Positions 10,913-24,330 of a stretch of 64,000 bases of DNA are shown here, one piece after another (within the stretch, counting starts at the first letter, position 1; every line of letters begins with the position of its first letter). The position numbers and the translations under genes were made by a program. This DNA comes from Humulus lupulus (lineage: Eukaryota > Streptophyta > Magnoliopsida > Rosales > Cannabaceae): positions 278,886,122-278,950,121 of the forward strand of contig NC_084795.1 in the NCBI RefSeq assembly GCF_963169125.1, in the 5' to 3' direction. The notes under the pieces were generated by a model. The model did not search any database. It was not told the origin of the DNA and was given only the letters and a program-made list of their open reading frames with translations.

Positions 10913-11235
10913 GTAATGTCTCAAATTTCCTAATGTGGCTTAATGCTTGGATTAGGGGGTCATGAGGGCCATAATTGAGTTGATAAGCAATTATGTGACT
11001 ATATGCATGATATTATGTGAGTTATATTATTATATGATGATAATTGTATGCATGTGGGCCCACTTCTTATCATAAGGGTATTTTTCATAATTTTGGCCCG
11101 TTGATGGCATATTTGTATATTTATGTACATATTTGTGATTTATAGGTGAGACCACATTATTATGTGGATATGTTCGAGCTATTCGGCATAAGACGATCTT
11201 AGGTTGCAAGTTAGCAGTTTGGTCTTAACATGATT
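10913..11235 (+). repeat. Gypsy-type LTR fragment
   Basis: Starts tgtaatgtctcaaatttcc and resembles, inverted, the 14560-14710 stretch (gccatatttgtatattt, then gagctattcggcataagacg). It is probably a chromovirus-type (Tekay-like) LTR, judged from the general look only. Confidence 0.45.
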
Positions 11236-11239
11236 AATC

Positions 11240-11725
11240 TTTTTAATTAATTAATGAGTGTTTATGTCTCACATGGTGGTTAGATGCCCTTACTTTTTTT
11301 GTGTCTTCAAAGAATTATGCATTTACATTTATATAGGTGAGGTGTAATATGTTGCTTCTTCATGGCATAATATCCACATATATTATGTTATGTCTGACAT
11401 ATTTGTGCTTTTTTTATGTCACGCAACGAATTGCATGACATAATAAAGTGTCATATTATCTAATTTTTGTAGTAGTGACATTGATATGAAAAACTCAAGA
11501 AAATTTTACACCATCAAATTTAGGTCAAGTGAAGGCTTTGAATTGGATCATGAACACCATTCTCAATATCATGGAGCCGGCATGGATTGGACTACAGAAG
11601 TGGAGAGAAATCCATGTGATAACCTGCACATTATTTATGGATAATATTTTATATAAACATTAGGATGGGATCGAGATATGTTACAACTAGCACTCCCACA
11701 ACTATTTCATGGGCTACATATATAT
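11240..11725. repeat. Copy of the P450 downstream flank, without a P450 beside it
   Basis: Closely matches 58486-58760 (gtgtttatgtctcacatggtg; catcaaatttaggtcaagtg) and 60026-60107 (aacattaggatgggatcgag; actagcactcccacaact), which lie just downstream of P450 copy 2. Here it ends in a TA run where other repeats begin. It is best read as the displaced downstream flank of P450 copy 1 (inference). Confidence 0.75.
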
Positions 11726-11735
11726 ATATATACTA

Positions 11736-11905
11736 GATACAAGCAACGTGCAATATGCATGTTTAATTTTATTTATAGAATTTATTAATTATTTTTATTA
11801 AATTTATATTAATGTCATATAAATTTTGAAATAAAAATCCTAATTTAATTAAATAATTTATTTATTTTTGTTTAAGTTTATGTTTGTTCTAGTTTTTGAC
11901 TAATA
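11736..11905. repeat. AT-rich dispersed repeat, left part
   Basis: Starts tactagatacaagcaacgtg in a TA run and matches 25788-25955. The class is uncertain; it could be a Helitron-like or other non-autonomous element. Confidence 0.55.
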
Positions 11906-11924
11906 AGTCACAGTTTCACAGACG

Positions 11925-14718
11925 GATCTGACACCACTGCCGATTCTAGCAAATAAGTCAGTGCCACACATAAGCAAGCAATGCTACCAAACATATATCA
12001 TATGTCAAATATCTGAATATAAGGTATTCCACATGCTTACTTTACCGCTACCAGCATAATTAGGACCATGCATAAACACAGAGGCTCAAGCTCTGACCAA
12101 TCTCATACTCGATATTCACAGCATGCCCTAATCATATATTTCTCGTGCATCATATGCATTATATTTAAACATCCAACATGAATCAAGAATAACCATGCAT
12201 GTCACATATACACAGGGTGCAGTTTTCTTACCTCAGATCCAAGCTAGAATGAATAAAAGAACGACCCTTGAGAATGATCAACTTTTAGTCCTTTAGCAGT
12301 CACCTTCGATTGGGTTGTTTTCCGTCAAATCCTTCAGTTAATGTAATGACCCACTACTCTAGACTTTAGGACCATTAACGAAACTATACATACAAAACCT
12401 TAATAGAACTTACATTTGCGAAAATACCATAATTTTATTAAGTAACCTGTAAAAATAAGAGTTACTTACAAAATATCAAGAAGGATATGGGATCCCATTG
12501 TTTGAAAACAAAAAAAAAACATAACATGATTTAAAAATAAAGGGGTTACATAGTAAGTGCGGAAAATACATATAAAGACCATAAGTAAACGACTACATCC
12601 TCGAAATCAAACTCTCGACTCCTTGAATCCGTTCATCACCGATACACACTCTCTAAGCGTCCACGAATCTTACCGCCTCTAAAGCTATTTTCCTGCACAT
12701 AAAACAGAAAGGAATGAGCCTAATGCCCAGCAAGGAAAATCTAACACATAGTCATAAACATAAATTTCATAAGAAACGTAAAGACATAACATAACACTTA
12801 TTACATACACATACTATAATGGCCATTATTACTTGGGGTCCCATAGACTAAACAAGTCATATGCCCATGAGATTAGTGGGGTCCTACTAGCTAAGTAGGT
12901 CATATGCCCATAATCTATTTGGGGTCTTGTTAGTCATATGGGTCATATGCCCAAGCCTACAAACATACATATCCATAACATATTTTATAACATATTTCAT
13001 AACATAAAACATAAGATAACATAAGCATAAAACATATAGATTCTATCCTATTTTCCTTACCAAAGTTACCGGGATATGTGGATAGTGTAGGGACTTTGGA
13101 ACAATCCTAATAATCATTATGAAAAAGAGTGAGTCTAATGAAGAAAAAGAGATGAAAAGGAATGGGAATACTAAACCATTGAAAAACATACTTACCAAAA
13201 CTTATGTGCTCAAGAACTTAGATTTCCTAACCAAAATAAAGATTAAGGTTAGAGACTGAGTAGAAGATTATGAGAACTTAAAAGAACAAATACAGAATTG
13301 AACTAGAGTTTTGGGTTACCTTGAAGACTTGTAAGACCAATCTACACCTCAAACCGAAATACTCTAAAACCTTACTTCCCAAAGTGTTTGATAAGCTTAT
13401 GATGATCAAGCTTATGATTCCCAAACCCAGGTGTTTATACTCTCACACTCACTTAGCACTTGCAGCCTCTGAACTTAGAGCAAAAGATGAATAATGGCTG
13501 GGTACTAGGTCCTATTTATAGAGTTTAGGAATGAAAGGATCTTGATTTTACTTGAATAAAAATAATAGCTTTTTAATTGAAAATAATTTGAATAATAGTT
13601 CAGCAGAGGCTGAAGACTCGTTCAAAAAGATGCTGGACTTATCAAGAGGTTGAATGGCTGAATGGAAAATGAATTCAAAACATTTCAAAATACACTGAAG
13701 GAGGCGATATATCGCCTGGGCCAGTATGCCCGAGGCAGTCGTGCATCGTCTCGTGTTTTCCGTATCTACGTGCTGCGATATATCGCCCCCTATAGCCGCG
13801 ATATATCGGCACACGCTGATTAATTAAACACGAAATTACACATTTTTAGCTAAGTTTGAATGGAGTAAACAGTCTTGACTAAGCCCTCAACGTATTCAAA
13901 GCTGTTGACTGACCCTATAACATTCAAACTTTACTCCTTATTAAATTTAATCCTCAAAATACTTAATCCTTAATCACCCATTCATAACATGTGCTTAAAA
14001 TCCTATTGGTTGTCATCTAAACCTTATAGTATAATAAATATTATCCTTAATATCAGTCATAAAATCAAACCTTAGGTTAACATTAATATTCTTAAACTAT
14101 AGGTTAAACTTAGAAAATCTATAAGTACTACTATGAGTGTCCAAATAATTCCCGGTCTGAACCAAAAATCCACAGTTACAAAGATAATACTATACATACT
14201 ATAATACTGCTAAATAATTAGCTAAGTAAAGTTCTTGGACTCTACAGTTAAGAAGCTTCTAATCTTTCCTAGGATTGCTATGCCTCGACCCTCACTTGAT
14301 TCCGACTCCTAGAACTCGAGATTTCTTCAAAAAGGCTTCGAACGGTAAAATGAGCTAACGAGGGAGAGGGAATTTATTTTCTAACGTACATTCTTATCTG
14401 ACAGGCTACTTCAAGCTTAAGTAACCTAAAATAAAACCTAGTGCTCGGGGTCCCAAAAACACTCCCGGGGACATTATAGTCAAAACTTCCGGAATTTCCT
14501 CCTGATCTCAATAACTCCCAATTTATCATCAAATAAACATTCTTATTACCCAATAATTGACCCCGTTATGAAAAAACCGATAATCCATTATATAGGACCG
14601 TCTCATGCCGAATAACTCGAATATATCTTCATAATAATGGAATCTCATCCACAAATCACAATATGCACCCAAATATACAAATATGGCCTCAACAGGCCAA
14701 ATGACCTAAACATCATTA
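11925..14718 (-). mobile_element. Gypsy-type LTR region on the minus strand, split by a solo LTR
   Basis: Consists of 11925-12341 and 14247-14718, which join across the solo LTR at 12342-14246. Part of it (14560-14710) resembles 10913-11235 in inverted orientation. No open reading frame is present. Boundaries are approximate. Confidence 0.45.
12342..14246. mobile_element. Solo LTR, family with CGATATATCG palindromes, copy 2
   Basis: TGTAATGACCC...GGACTCTACA, 1905 bp, flanked by a perfect duplication gttaa (12337-12341 and 14247-14251). It is the same family as 7081-8993. Short indels separate the copies, including loss of about 20 bp between two palindromes. Confidence 0.9.
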
Positions 14719-16111
14719 AGGGGGAGCTAATCTAATATTAATATTTAAAAATATTTCCTTTCCCTTTTAAAATAATCAAATATTTGATATCATCAAAAAT
14801 GGGGAGATTGTTGACCCAAACTCTTAAGTCTCCTTGTTTTGATGATTAACAAATATTTGATTATTATTTGTTACTAATGATTTGTTGATTTTGTAGCAAA
14901 AACCAAAGTGAATTAGCAAATTCAAAGTCAAACTTATGACCAAGGGCAAAATGGTCATTCTACCAAATTTTCCGGAAATGACCCGAAATGGATTTCAAAA
15001 CTCAAGAAACTCAAGATAAAGGTTTAATTTCACTTCTTAGTCTTGTAAAGTGATTGCAAGTTTACTTTAAGTCATAAGTATAAAATTTGGCTCATTCACG
15101 TGCTAAAAATGGTGATTTTTCAAAATGATAACTAGACATCCTAAATTCACTTTTAAGAAAATACATCCCGATATGGTCGTAACGCAATTGGAATTTTTGA
15201 AATCGGATAAACGAGCTAAAAGTTATAAAGAATTGAAAAACGGGAAAATACGCATATTTTGAACTTTTGCTCACTGTCTGCCATCCGGAATTCCGGTTGG
15301 CAACCGGAATTCCGGTTGCCCATCCGGACTTCCAGTTTGCGGCAGGCAGCTTCAAAAAGTAACCCCCAACGGCTATAAACGGCTAGTTTTTTTCCCAAAC
15401 TCTATATAAACTCGTTTTTCACTCAAAATTAGGTGTTGGCTGAGCATTTATTACATATATCAAACTTAATCCATTGATTTCAAAGAGCTCCAAAAGTTTA
15501 AATCATCCAAACACATATTCACACAATTGAGCCAAAATTTATTTTTATTTCTTCTAAGTGTGCTTGCTAATCACTCTAGGTTTCTCATTGTATCATCATA
15601 CTTCTAGAGTGATTTTTGCTTGTAATATCAAATACATTCCCATATTGTGATTAAGGTGAGGTTGGCACCGGTTTTGTAAACAACCCGGTTAGAGTGAGAT
15701 TGGCACTTCAACAATCCGAAAAAGAGGTTGATAATACCTTGGTGGTGGAAAACTATTGTAAGAGGTTTGGAAATACCTTGGTGAAAAATTCCCGGTTGTA
15801 AGGGTTAGTCAAGCCCGTTAACTTGGCTCGATAGTGGAACTCAAAGCTAGGTTCATAGCTTTGAAGACCAAGGACGTAGGTGGCTTAGTTCTACCGAACC
15901 TTGTAAAATTCGAGAGTTTGCAATTTCTTAACCTTAAACTCTTTACATTACAAGTTTGATTATTTGCTATATCTATTTGATTGCCATATTATTTGCTTTT
16001 ACTTGATAAATTTGATTTATTGCATAATTTGGCATATTAAGTTTTAAATTTCCTAAATTAGTTTAAATTTCCAATTCACCCCCCCTCTTGGAAACATATC
16101 TTGGGTTAACA
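14719..16111 (+). mobile_element. 3' end of a Copia-type element: polypurine tract and 3' LTR
   Basis: ggggagat (14801-14808) directly precedes the LTR opening tgttgacccaaactc (14809), which ends tatcttgggttaaca (16111). The LTR is 1303 bp. The gggga-gatt-gttga junction is the usual Copia/SIRE-type polypurine tract and LTR start. Only about 90 bp of internal sequence remains. The LTR abuts Athila A at 16112, so it probably inserted in that element and a later deletion removed the rest. Confidence 0.65.
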
Positions 16112-16213
16112 GTTATAAGTATGCTCTGTGGTTGCGGTTCTAACTGATCTTCCACATCAGAAATTTGTTTTCTTGTGATTGTTTGTGTTATTTGGTGAGA
16201 TTTGTGACATTGT

Positions 16214-19200
16214 ATGCATCAATGGCATCGTAATTCAAAAAATCGTTTGGTGAAAAAATTAGTGCATTTACGTGAAATTGAAAGTGTTTTTGAAAATTTA
16301 AGCATAATGGAACAAGAACCTAATGTTGTGCAAGAAAAAACTCTTCTTGAATACTTTTCACCTATTTCATCTAATGCTCCATCATGCATTGTTTTGCCCA
16401 CTACAAATGCCACTCATTTTGAACTTAAACCATCAATCATTCAATTGTTACCATCATTTTATGGTTTAGAAAGAGAGGATCCATACATGCATGTAAAAGA
16501 CTTTTTGGAAATTTGCTCAACCTTTCGTTTTCAAAATTTTTCAGATGAGTCGGTTAAGCTTAGGTTGTTTCCTTTTTCTTTAAAAGATAGAGCCAAAGCT
16601 TGGTTAAACTCACTTCCAACCGGAACCATAAATACTTGGGATCAACTTTTTAATAAATTCCTTGCTAAATTTTTCCCCATGTCCAAAACTGATAGTTTAA
16701 GAAGAGAAATCTCCGAATTCTATCAAAAAGATAACGAAGAATTCTATGAATGTTGGGAAAGATTTAAAGATTTATTATTAAAATGTCCCCACCATGGTTT
16801 TGAAAAATGGAGACTTGTAAAATATTTTTATGATGGTTTAACCCCTTCAAACCGACAAATGATTCAATCCATGCATACCAGAAATTTTTTAAAATTGCAA
16901 GGGCAAGAGGCTTGGGACGCTCTTGAAGAATTGTCTGTTAATTCACAACAATGGAATTATTCTGAGCCTAGGTCTAGAGCCAACCCTTCACCAAAAAGAG
17001 AAGGAAAATATGAAATAAAAGAAGAAAGTGATTTAAGAACATCATTTGATAAATTAGCAAGAAAAGTAGAAGCCTTAGTAATAAGTCAATCTATGAATTC
17101 TCATGTGCAACCTAAAAAAGATGTTTGTTCTTTATGTGCTAGTTCATGTCATAATGCTCAATCATGTCCTTCTTTTGTTGAAACATTTTCTGAAGAGGCT
17201 AATGCTTTACATTCATATGGAAAACCTTCTTCTGATAGCCCATTTTCCAACACATACAATCCAAATTGGAGAAACCATCCCAATTTTTCATGGAGACAAA
17301 ACCAACCACAAATGAATCAAGGAAACCAATTCCACATGCCAAATCCAAATCATGCCCAGCCAAGTCAACCTTACCCTCCACAAAGAAAACCTTCCTTAGA
17401 AGACACCTTACAACAATTCATGCAATCCACCCAGCAAATCTTACAAAATCAGTCTCAATCCATTGCCAAACTCGAGACACAATTGGGTCAACTTGCTAAT
17501 GCTGTAACCGAGAGAGAAAAAGGAAGATTTCCTAGCCAACCCATCCCAAATCCTAAAGGCCAATATGAAATAGGAACTCCTAGTCATAAAGAAGAAGCTA
17601 AGTCTATCTCAACTCTTAGGTCCGAAAAACAAATTGTCAAACCCGATTACATACCTCAAGTTGAAAAAGACCAAAGCCACCCTCAAAGTTCCAACACAAA
17701 TGACCTTTCAAAAGATAATGCTCAAATCCTTCCTTCCATCCCAAAAGCTCCTTTTCCACAAAGATTAATTCCACTCAAGAAAGGCAACCAATATAGTGAC
17801 ATCTTAGAAGTTTTCAAACAAGTAAGCATCAACATTCCTTTCTTAGATGCCATTAAACAAATTCCTGCATATTCTAAATTCTTAAAAGACCTTTGCACTG
17901 TTAAAAGAAACACAAATGTTCCAAAAAATGCATTTTTAACTGAACAAGTTAGCTCCATAATTCAATATAAAAGCCTTGTCAAGTATAAAGATCCCGGTTG
18001 TCCAACAATTTCATGCATCATTGGCAATCATTTTATTAACAAAGCTTTACTTGATTTAGGAGCTAGTGTGAATTTACTGCCTTATTCTGTGTATAAGCAA
18101 CTTGGTCTAGGAGAATTAAAACCAACTTCTATAACACTTCAATTAGCCGATCGTTCAGTGAAAATCCCTAGAGGTATTGTAGAAGATGTTTTAATTAAAG
18201 TGGATAAATTCTATTTCCCTGTGGACTTTATTGTTCTTGACACTCAACCTGTTGAAAATGCTCATGCTCAAATACCCATCATTCTAGGTAGACCATTTTT
18301 AGCTACATCTAATGCAATTATCAACTGTCGTAATGGTGTATTGAAATTATCTTTTGGAAACATGACTGTTGAATTAAATGTTTTTAATGTTGCTAAATCT
18401 GTTGAGTGTGAGGAAGTGCATGAAGTTAACATGATAGAGAATATGTGTGAAGATGATGGAAGTGACTTACTTGATTTTTGTGAAAAATACTTTGGTATGA
18501 ACTTGCATATTGATGATTTTAATGATGATGTGAATTCTTTGTTAGAGTCTATACCCTTAAATGAAACCAAAGTTGAACCATTTTCACCCTTAGATCATGT
18601 TCAATCAATTTCCGAGTCTCCAAAGTTAGACCTTAAACCTTTGCCAGAAAATTTAAAATATGCTTTTCTAGGAGAGTCTGAAACCTTGCCTGTTATCATA
18701 GCATCTGCTTTAGATAAAGAACAAGAAGATAAATTGTTAAACGTCCTTAGAAAACATAAGGAAGCCATAGGTTGGACTATTGGAGACATCAAGGGAATTA
18801 GCCCATCCATATGCATGCATAGAATCCATCTAGAAGAAAATGCTAAAACCTCTCGGGAATGTCAAAGAAGGTTAAATCCAAATATGAAAGAGGTCGTTAG
18901 GGAAGAAGTACTTAAACTGTTAGATGTAGGTATCATTTACCCTATTTCTGATAGTCAATGGGTTAGTCCAGTTCAAGTAGTGCCTAAAAAGTCTGGGATC
19001 ACAGTTGTCGAAAATGAGAAAAATGAATTAATCCCTACTCGAGTACAAACGGGGTGGAGAGTGTGTATAGACTATAGAAAGCTAAATAATGTTACTAGAA
19101 AAGACCACTTTCCTTTACCCTTTATTGATCAAATGCTTGAACGTTTAGCTGGCCATGCATATTATTGTTTTCTTGATGGCTATTCGGGATATAACCAAAT

Positions 19201-21529
19201 CCCCATTGCCCCTGAAGATCAAGAAAAGACTACATTCACTTGCCCTTTTGGAACCTTTGCATATCGTCGCATGCCTTTTGGTCTTTGTAATGCTCCTGCA
19301 ACTTTTCAAAGATGTATGATTGCAATATTTTCTGATATGGTTGAAAGAAATCTTGAAGTGTTTATGGATGATTTTTCTGTGTTTGGAAATTCTTTTGATG
19401 ACTGTTTGCACCATCTTTCTCTTGTTTTAATTCGTTGCAAAGAAAAGAATTTAGTTCTTAATTGGGAAAAATGTCATTTTATGGTTAAAAAAGGAATTGT
19501 TTTAGGTCATGTAATCTCATCTGAGGGAATAGAAGTTGATAAAGCAAAAGTTGACCTTATTTCAAAACTTCCCCCACCTAAAACAATAAAAGAAATTAGA
19601 TCATTCTTAGGCCATGCCGGTTTTTATAGAAGATTCATAAAAGACTTTAGCAAAATTTCACGCCCATTATGTCATTTGCTCGGAAAAGAAAATGCTTTTA
19701 TCTTTGATAATGATTGCCATGTTGCCTTTGAAAGATTGAAATCCCTTTTGACTTGTGCACATATTATTCGCCCTCCTGATTGGAATAATCCTTTTGAAAT
19801 AATGTGTGATGCTTCTGATTATGCTATTGGTGTTGTTCTAGGACAAAGAATTAACAAGTTACCTCATGTAATCTACTATGCTAGCAAAACTTTGAACGAT
19901 GCTCAATTAAATTATTCTACAACTGAAAAAGAATTGCTTGCTGTTGTGTTTGCATTGGAGAAATTTAGGTCTTATTTGTTAGGATATAAAATAGTTGTCT
20001 ATTCTGATCATGCTGCATTGAAATATCTCTTGTCGAAAAAAGATGCTAAATCTCGCTTAATTCGTTGGATCTTGCTTTTACAAGAATTTGATTTAGAGAT
20101 ACGAGATAAAAAAGGTTCTGAAAATATTGTTGCTGATCATTTGTCTAGAATTGTTGTTGAGACTAATAATGAATCCACCACTATAACTGAAACTTTTCTT
20201 GATGAACAACTCATGCATATATCTTCTTTGCCTTGGTATGCTGACATTGTGAATTATTTGGTCACTGGTGAAATTCCTTCTCATTGGTCTAAGCATGACA
20301 AATCTAAATTTTATTTTGAAGTGAAAAATTTCATGTGGGATGATCCTTATTTGTTTAAATATTGCCCTGATCAAATAATAAGGAGATGCATTCCAAATTG
20401 TGATCAAACTAAAATCATATCTTTTTGTCATGATCATGCATGTGGTGGACATTTTAGTGGTAAGAAAACTGCTTTGAAAATTTTACAATGTGGATTTTAT
20501 TGGCCTACTATTTTTCATGACACTTATGTTTATTGCAAATCTTGCGAACATTATCAAATGTTAGGAAGTGTAACTAGAAGAAACATGATGCATTTGAATC
20601 CTATCCTTATTGTTGAAATATTGGATGTTTGGGGCATTGATTTTATGGGTCCATTTCCTAACTCCTTTGGTAACTTGTACATTCTTGTTGGTGTTGATTA
20701 TGTGTCTAAATGGGTTGAAGCTGTTGCATGCCACACAAATGACCATAAAGTTGTGCTTAAGTTTTTGAAAGAAAATATTTTCTCCCGTTTTGGCTCACCA
20801 CGTGCTATCATTAGTGATAACGGTACACACTTTTGTAATAGATCTTTTGAGCATTTAATGAAACAATATGGTATTACACATAAAGTCACTACACCTTATC
20901 ACCCACAAACTAGTGGTCAAGTTGAAATATCAAATAGGGAAATTAAGCACATCTTAGAGAAAATTGTCAATCCAACTAGGAAAGATTGTTCCTTAAGACT
21001 CATTGATGCATTATGGGCATATTGCACTGCATACAAAACACCCATTGGCATGTCTCCCTATAGACTTGTGTATGGAAAGGCATGTCACTTACCCGTTGAG
21101 CTAGAACATAGAGCCTATTGGGCAATTAAGCAATTGGATTTTTCCTTAGACAAAGCGGGTGAGAGAAGAAAGCTTCAATTAAATGAGATAGAAGAGCTTA
21201 GGCATGATGCATATGACTTTTGCAAAAAATATAAGGATCAAATGAAGATTTACCATGACAAAAACATTTTGCGAAAAGATTTCTCTCCCGGTCAAAAAGT
21301 CCTTTTATACAATTCTCGTTTGCATCTCTTCCCGGGGAAGTTACGCTCTAGGTGGGTAGGTCCATACATTGTTCGCACTGTTTTTCCACATGGAGCCATT
21401 GAAATTGAAAATCCTAATAATGGTAATGTATTCAAAGTGAATGGACAAAAATTGAAACAATTTTTAGAATTGAAAACTGCTAAAGTGGATGAAATCCTTC
21501 TTGAGGATCCTATTTACCATGGTCCTTGA
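16214..21529 (+). CDS. Athila-type gag-pol polyprotein, 1771 aa, unbroken
   Basis: One open frame encodes, in order: gag (about residues 60-250); a Cys-containing spacer ([15 protein letters not shown]); an aspartic protease with the Athila-type DLGAS motif (about 614); reverse transcriptase with FMDD (about 1049); RNase H with DAS (about 1198) and a DHLS end; an integrase zinc-binding region (about 1405-1450); and the DDE core ([23 protein letters not shown]). The start is the ATG at 16214; the same leader context precedes the equivalent ATG in copy B. Although the element has lost its ends, no stop interrupts the frame. One flaw is visible: the integrase zinc finger reads CKSCEHYQ where copy B has CKACERCQ, so a metal-binding Cys is Tyr. 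No env-like gene follows. Confidence 0.92.
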   Translation: MHQWHRNSKNRLVKKLVHLREIESVFENLSIMEQEPNVVQEKTLLEYFSPISSNAPSCIVLPTTNATHFELKPSIIQLLPSFYGLEREDPYMHVKDFLEICSTFRFQNFSDESVKLRLFPFSLKDRAKAWLNSLPTGTINTWDQLFNKFLAKFFPMSKTDSLRREISEFYQKDNEEFYECWERFKDLLLKCPHHGFEKWRLVKYFYDGLTPSNRQMIQSMHTRNFLKLQGQEAWDALEELSVNSQQWNYSEPRSRANPSPKREGKYEIKEESDLRTSFDKLARKVEALVISQSMNSHVQPKKDVCSLCASSCHNAQSCPSFVETFSEEANALHSYGKPSSDSPFSNTYNPNWRNHPNFSWRQNQPQMNQGNQFHMPNPNHAQPSQPYPPQRKPSLEDTLQQFMQSTQQILQNQSQSIAKLETQLGQLANAVTEREKGRFPSQPIPNPKGQYEIGTPSHKEEAKSISTLRSEKQIVKPDYIPQVEKDQSHPQSSNTNDLSKDNAQILPSIPKAPFPQRLIPLKKGNQYSDILEVFKQVSINIPFLDAIKQIPAYSKFLKDLCTVKRNTNVPKNAFLTEQVSSIIQYKSLVKYKDPGCPTISCIIGNHFINKALLDLGASVNLLPYSVYKQLGLGELKPTSITLQLADRSVKIPRGIVEDVLIKVDKFYFPVDFIVLDTQPVENAHAQIPIILGRPFLATSNAIINCRNGVLKLSFGNMTVELNVFNVAKSVECEEVHEVNMIENMCEDDGSDLLDFCEKYFGMNLHIDDFNDDVNSLLESIPLNETKVEPFSPLDHVQSISESPKLDLKPLPENLKYAFLGESETLPVIIASALDKEQEDKLLNVLRKHKEAIGWTIGDIKGISPSICMHRIHLEENAKTSRECQRRLNPNMKEVVREEVLKLLDVGIIYPISDSQWVSPVQVVPKKSGITVVENEKNELIPTRVQTGWRVCIDYRKLNNVTRKDHFPLPFIDQMLERLAGHAYYCFLDGYSGYNQIPIAPEDQEKTTFTCPFGTFAYRRMPFGLCNAPATFQRCMIAIFSDMVERNLEVFMDDFSVFGNSFDDCLHHLSLVLIRCKEKNLVLNWEKCHFMVKKGIVLGHVISSEGIEVDKAKVDLISKLPPPKTIKEIRSFLGHAGFYRRFIKDFSKISRPLCHLLGKENAFIFDNDCHVAFERLKSLLTCAHIIRPPDWNNPFEIMCDASDYAIGVVLGQRINKLPHVIYYASKTLNDAQLNYSTTEKELLAVVFALEKFRSYLLGYKIVVYSDHAALKYLLSKKDAKSRLIRWILLLQEFDLEIRDKKGSENIVADHLSRIVVETNNESTTITETFLDEQLMHISSLPWYADIVNYLVTGEIPSHWSKHDKSKFYFEVKNFMWDDPYLFKYCPDQIIRRCIPNCDQTKIISFCHDHACGGHFSGKKTALKILQCGFYWPTIFHDTYVYCKSCEHYQMLGSVTRRNMMHLNPILIVEILDVWGIDFMGPFPNSFGNLYILVGVDYVSKWVEAVACHTNDHKVVLKFLKENIFSRFGSPRAIISDNGTHFCNRSFEHLMKQYGITHKVTTPYHPQTSGQVEISNREIKHILEKIVNPTRKDCSLRLIDALWAYCTAYKTPIGMSPYRLVYGKACHLPVELEHRAYWAIKQLDFSLDKAGERRKLQLNEIEELRHDAYDFCKKYKDQMKIYHDKNILRKDFSPGQKVLLYNSRLHLFPGKLRSRWVGPYIVRTVFPHGAIEIENPNNGNVFKVNGQKLKQFLELKTAKVDEILLEDPIYHGP

Positions 21530-22384
21530 TCGCTCTCATCAGTTATTGGTAAATGTGTGTTTTATTTATGTTTTAGGTTAACTTCTTGTTTTGATTTTTG
21601 TTTCCTTTTTGTTGCACTCTTGACAATGCTCCATGATGAGGTATGACCATTCTAAACTCTAAACTCTTTCACGCTTCAATTTATATTTGTATTTTGATAC
21701 ATTGAGGACAATGCATAAATTAAGTCTCGGGGTAGTGGGTTTATATGATCACTTCTTTCATGTGTTTGACAATGGTAGAATTTCTTTAAAAAAAAAACAA
21801 AAATCAAAACAAAACAAAAAATTGGATGGTAGAGTATCTATTTTATATATTAATTATATAAAAAAACAAAAAATATTATCTTTCTAGAAATATATATATA
21901 TATATAGTTTTGTACTTTTATACTTTATTTTCTATAAAAAACTATATAAATTTTTTTTAAAAAAAAAAAACCCTCTTTGGTGATATCCGTTTTTCCTATG
22001 ATAATACCCTTGATTGAGTTTGATTTTAGTTTAAAAAATATATGAATCTTTTTTAAGATTTGTGTTTAATTCTTGGGTCAATTTTGCTAAAAAAAAATGA
22101 AATTTTGAAAAAAATCATTCATCATAATATGTGAAATAAAAAGTTTATTAGAACAATTTTTCTAAAATTCACATAATAACTTGATAAATAGTTTTGGATT
22201 TCTAATTTAAAATATATTTTCAAAGCAAGAGTGACTATGGAATTAATTACATAAGGTTAATTTTGATTCATATTTTTTATAAATTATTTTCAATGTGCAA
22301 TCTTTGAGGATATTTTTGATATCACCAAATAAAAAAAAAATGTGTTTTTTTATTTTTCTTTTGCTTGAGGACTAGCGAAATTCT
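21530..22384 (+). other. 3' untranslated region of Athila A
   Basis: About 850 bp of AT-rich sequence with A/T runs between the gag-pol stop and the polypurine tract. It matches the same region of Athila B (cattgaggacaatgc). No env-like frame is present. Confidence 0.6.
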
Positions 22385-22397
22385 AAGTTTGGGGGTG
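22385..22397 (+). other. Polypurine tract of Athila A
   Basis: aagtttgggggtg directly precedes the LTR start tgataactc. Athila B has the same tract at 41313-41325 on the other strand. Confidence 0.8.
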
Positions 22398-23744
22398 TGA
22401 TAACTCTACAAAATAGAGTTATTTTACCACTTTTATGTGCTAATTGATGCTTAATTCTTGAGTTTTTAATTGATTTATTAAGTTTTTAAGTAATTTTGAA
22501 TTTAGTAGTCTTATCATGATTTTACATACTTTTGTGTGTTTTTATAAGTATTTTGTTGTAAAATGTTGTAATTAATTATTTGAATTATTATTGTTAAGTT
22601 AGTGGTAAAAAAAGATGTGGTATTATTGAGCTTAAATGTTAAATATAAATTAAGTTATATTTAATATTTTCAAATAATTAAATTGATTTATTTTATAGTT
22701 AAGAATATTTTATTATATGATTTATCTTATATTTATTTTGTAAGAAAATTTATGACACTCTTGCTCTTGAAAAGAAAGAAAAATAAAGGAATTGTGATAT
22801 TTTTAAGGAAAGAAAGGAAGAGGAAAATGGCATTGTTAAAAATGTCATGGATCAAGCCCATTCCAGCTGCTACACCCAGCCCACGCCGAAACCACCTCAG
22901 CATCATCACTCCATCAAAGCCATCAGCGTCCAACCTCTACCCAGCCTTCACGTGCTCTCCCAGCCTTCACGTGATTCCTCAGCATATATCATCTTGCCAG
23001 CCGAAGTCATGCCTCCAACTGAAGACATCAGCCAAGGCCCAAGTCGCTGGCCCAATCACACCACATGGCCCACCATAGCCCAAACAGCCCAAGCCAACTC
23101 TACCACAGCCACAAAAATAAGACCAAAATATCATGTTTTTATTCCCAATATTTTTCACTCAAATATCAATTCACTCTTCCCTATTTTTCTTACCTAAATA
23201 AACATTCCTAATTTATATTTTACCCTAGTTTTTCACTAATCTTTTACCCAACCAAACATTTCATCTTTCCAATACTCTTACACTTACTCTATTTATCCTA
23301 CCACTTCCCAACACAATTAAATTAATCAATTTATTTATTTTAATTTGATTAATTTAATCTCCATATTTTGCCTATAAATAGAGTCTTGTAAGACCATTTG
23401 GGGAGCTCTTCTTCTTCATCTTTTCAACATCTCCTACACATATTTTTCTCCCTTCTTTTCACTATTTTCTCTACCATTTTCATCTTTTGAAGAGCATGTC
23501 AAGTATGTTATTTTGTAATTTTTATTTCAATCTAGTTATGAGCTTCTAATCTTTTTCAAAGGTTATTAAGATGATGATGAAGCAAAATGTAACTAGATAA
23601 TATTTTTGTGTTGTATGTTGATCTCTCATTTGTACAACATTGTTTATGGATTTTTCTATCAAAGATATGCATTTTTCATCTATTATTGAGTGTTAAAGCA
23701 TATTACACTTAGTTCTTCATTATGCAAAAATATGATATTCTTTG
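22398..23744 (+). repeat. 3' LTR of Athila A, truncated
   Basis: Begins tgataactctacaaaatag like the Athila B LTR and is colinear with it in the AT-rich parts (gttatgagcttctaatctt; aatattctttgtg). It stops at 23744, roughly 600-700 bp short of the expected end, where a Tat-like LTR starts. The GC-richer patch near 22850-23130 opens frames on both strands that I do not regard as genes. Confidence 0.8.
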
Positions 23745-24330
23745 TGTTAACCGAGTTTTTCGGCAACTATAATTATGAAAGATAAGAGAGCTTAAAATGA
23801 AAGGATTTCGAAAATGAAAACAGGATTTTTACGTGGTTGGGGCGTTAATGAGCCTTAGTCCACAAGTCATTCGTATTAGAGCTTCGAGAGCTTTTTACAA
23901 TGGAGTTTTCTGCAAATTTGAGCAGAGTAATCTCTTACAAGCCAAACCTGGGATCATTCATTGATGGCCCGGACCATATGGACAGGACACCTTGTCCGGG
24001 ATCATTCATTGCTGCCCGGACCGTATATGGACGGGGACACCTTGTCCAGGATCATTCATTGATGGCCCGGACCATATGGACGGGGACACCTTGTCCGGGA
24101 TCATTCATTGATGGCCCGGACCATTATGGACAAGGTCTATCGGGACTTTCTTCCCTGTTCATTGGGCTCAGGGTGGGGCTGGATCTCTTTGAGGGAGCCC
24201 ATGTACCCATCGTGTCACGCCACGCGTCCCGGGGGAAAACAGAGATAACATTTACCCCCAAGTCTTCATTCATGTTTGCATGGTGGAGACTTGCTTTACT
24301 AGGGCGAATCCCTACAGATCCCGCATGTTA
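23745..24330 (-). mobile_element. Tat-like 3' LTR with a few bases of internal sequence
   Basis: The LTR runs tgttaaccgag...agagataaca (23745-24250, 506 bp). It is followed by tttacccccaag, which on the minus strand is the polypurine tract, so the element ran to the right on the minus strand. Only about 80 bp of interior survives. Inside the LTR are four ~50-bp tandem units (about 23948-24125) of the form gggatcattcattgatggcc...ccttgtcc. It resembles the LTR at 5502-6808 at its tgttaacc end. Confidence 0.7.

Larger units (their letters stand above)
16112..23744 (+). mobile_element. Athila-type Ty3/gypsy element A, truncated at both ends
   Basis: Holds the end of the leader, a full gag-pol, a ~870-bp 3' region, the polypurine tract and the first 1347 bp of the 3' LTR. 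The leader (gtatgctctgtggttgcggtt) matches that of Athila B. The 5' LTR, primer site and most of the leader are missing, replaced at 16111 by the Copia LTR. The 3' LTR is cut at 23744 by a Tat-like LTR. The relation to Athila B (39302-50434) is close across gag-pol and weaker in the LTR. Confidence 0.85.

Noticed and set aside
11240..12341. A third P450 gene next to the isolated downstream flank
   Set aside because: No P450 motif (heme loop, ExxR, hinge) is found on either strand near it. The flank runs straight into repeats, so displacement from copy 1 is the simpler reading.
22683..23197. Overlapping plus-strand frames near 22683-23197
   Set aside because: They lie inside the truncated 3' LTR of Athila A and overlap in two frames. 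No domain is recognisable.
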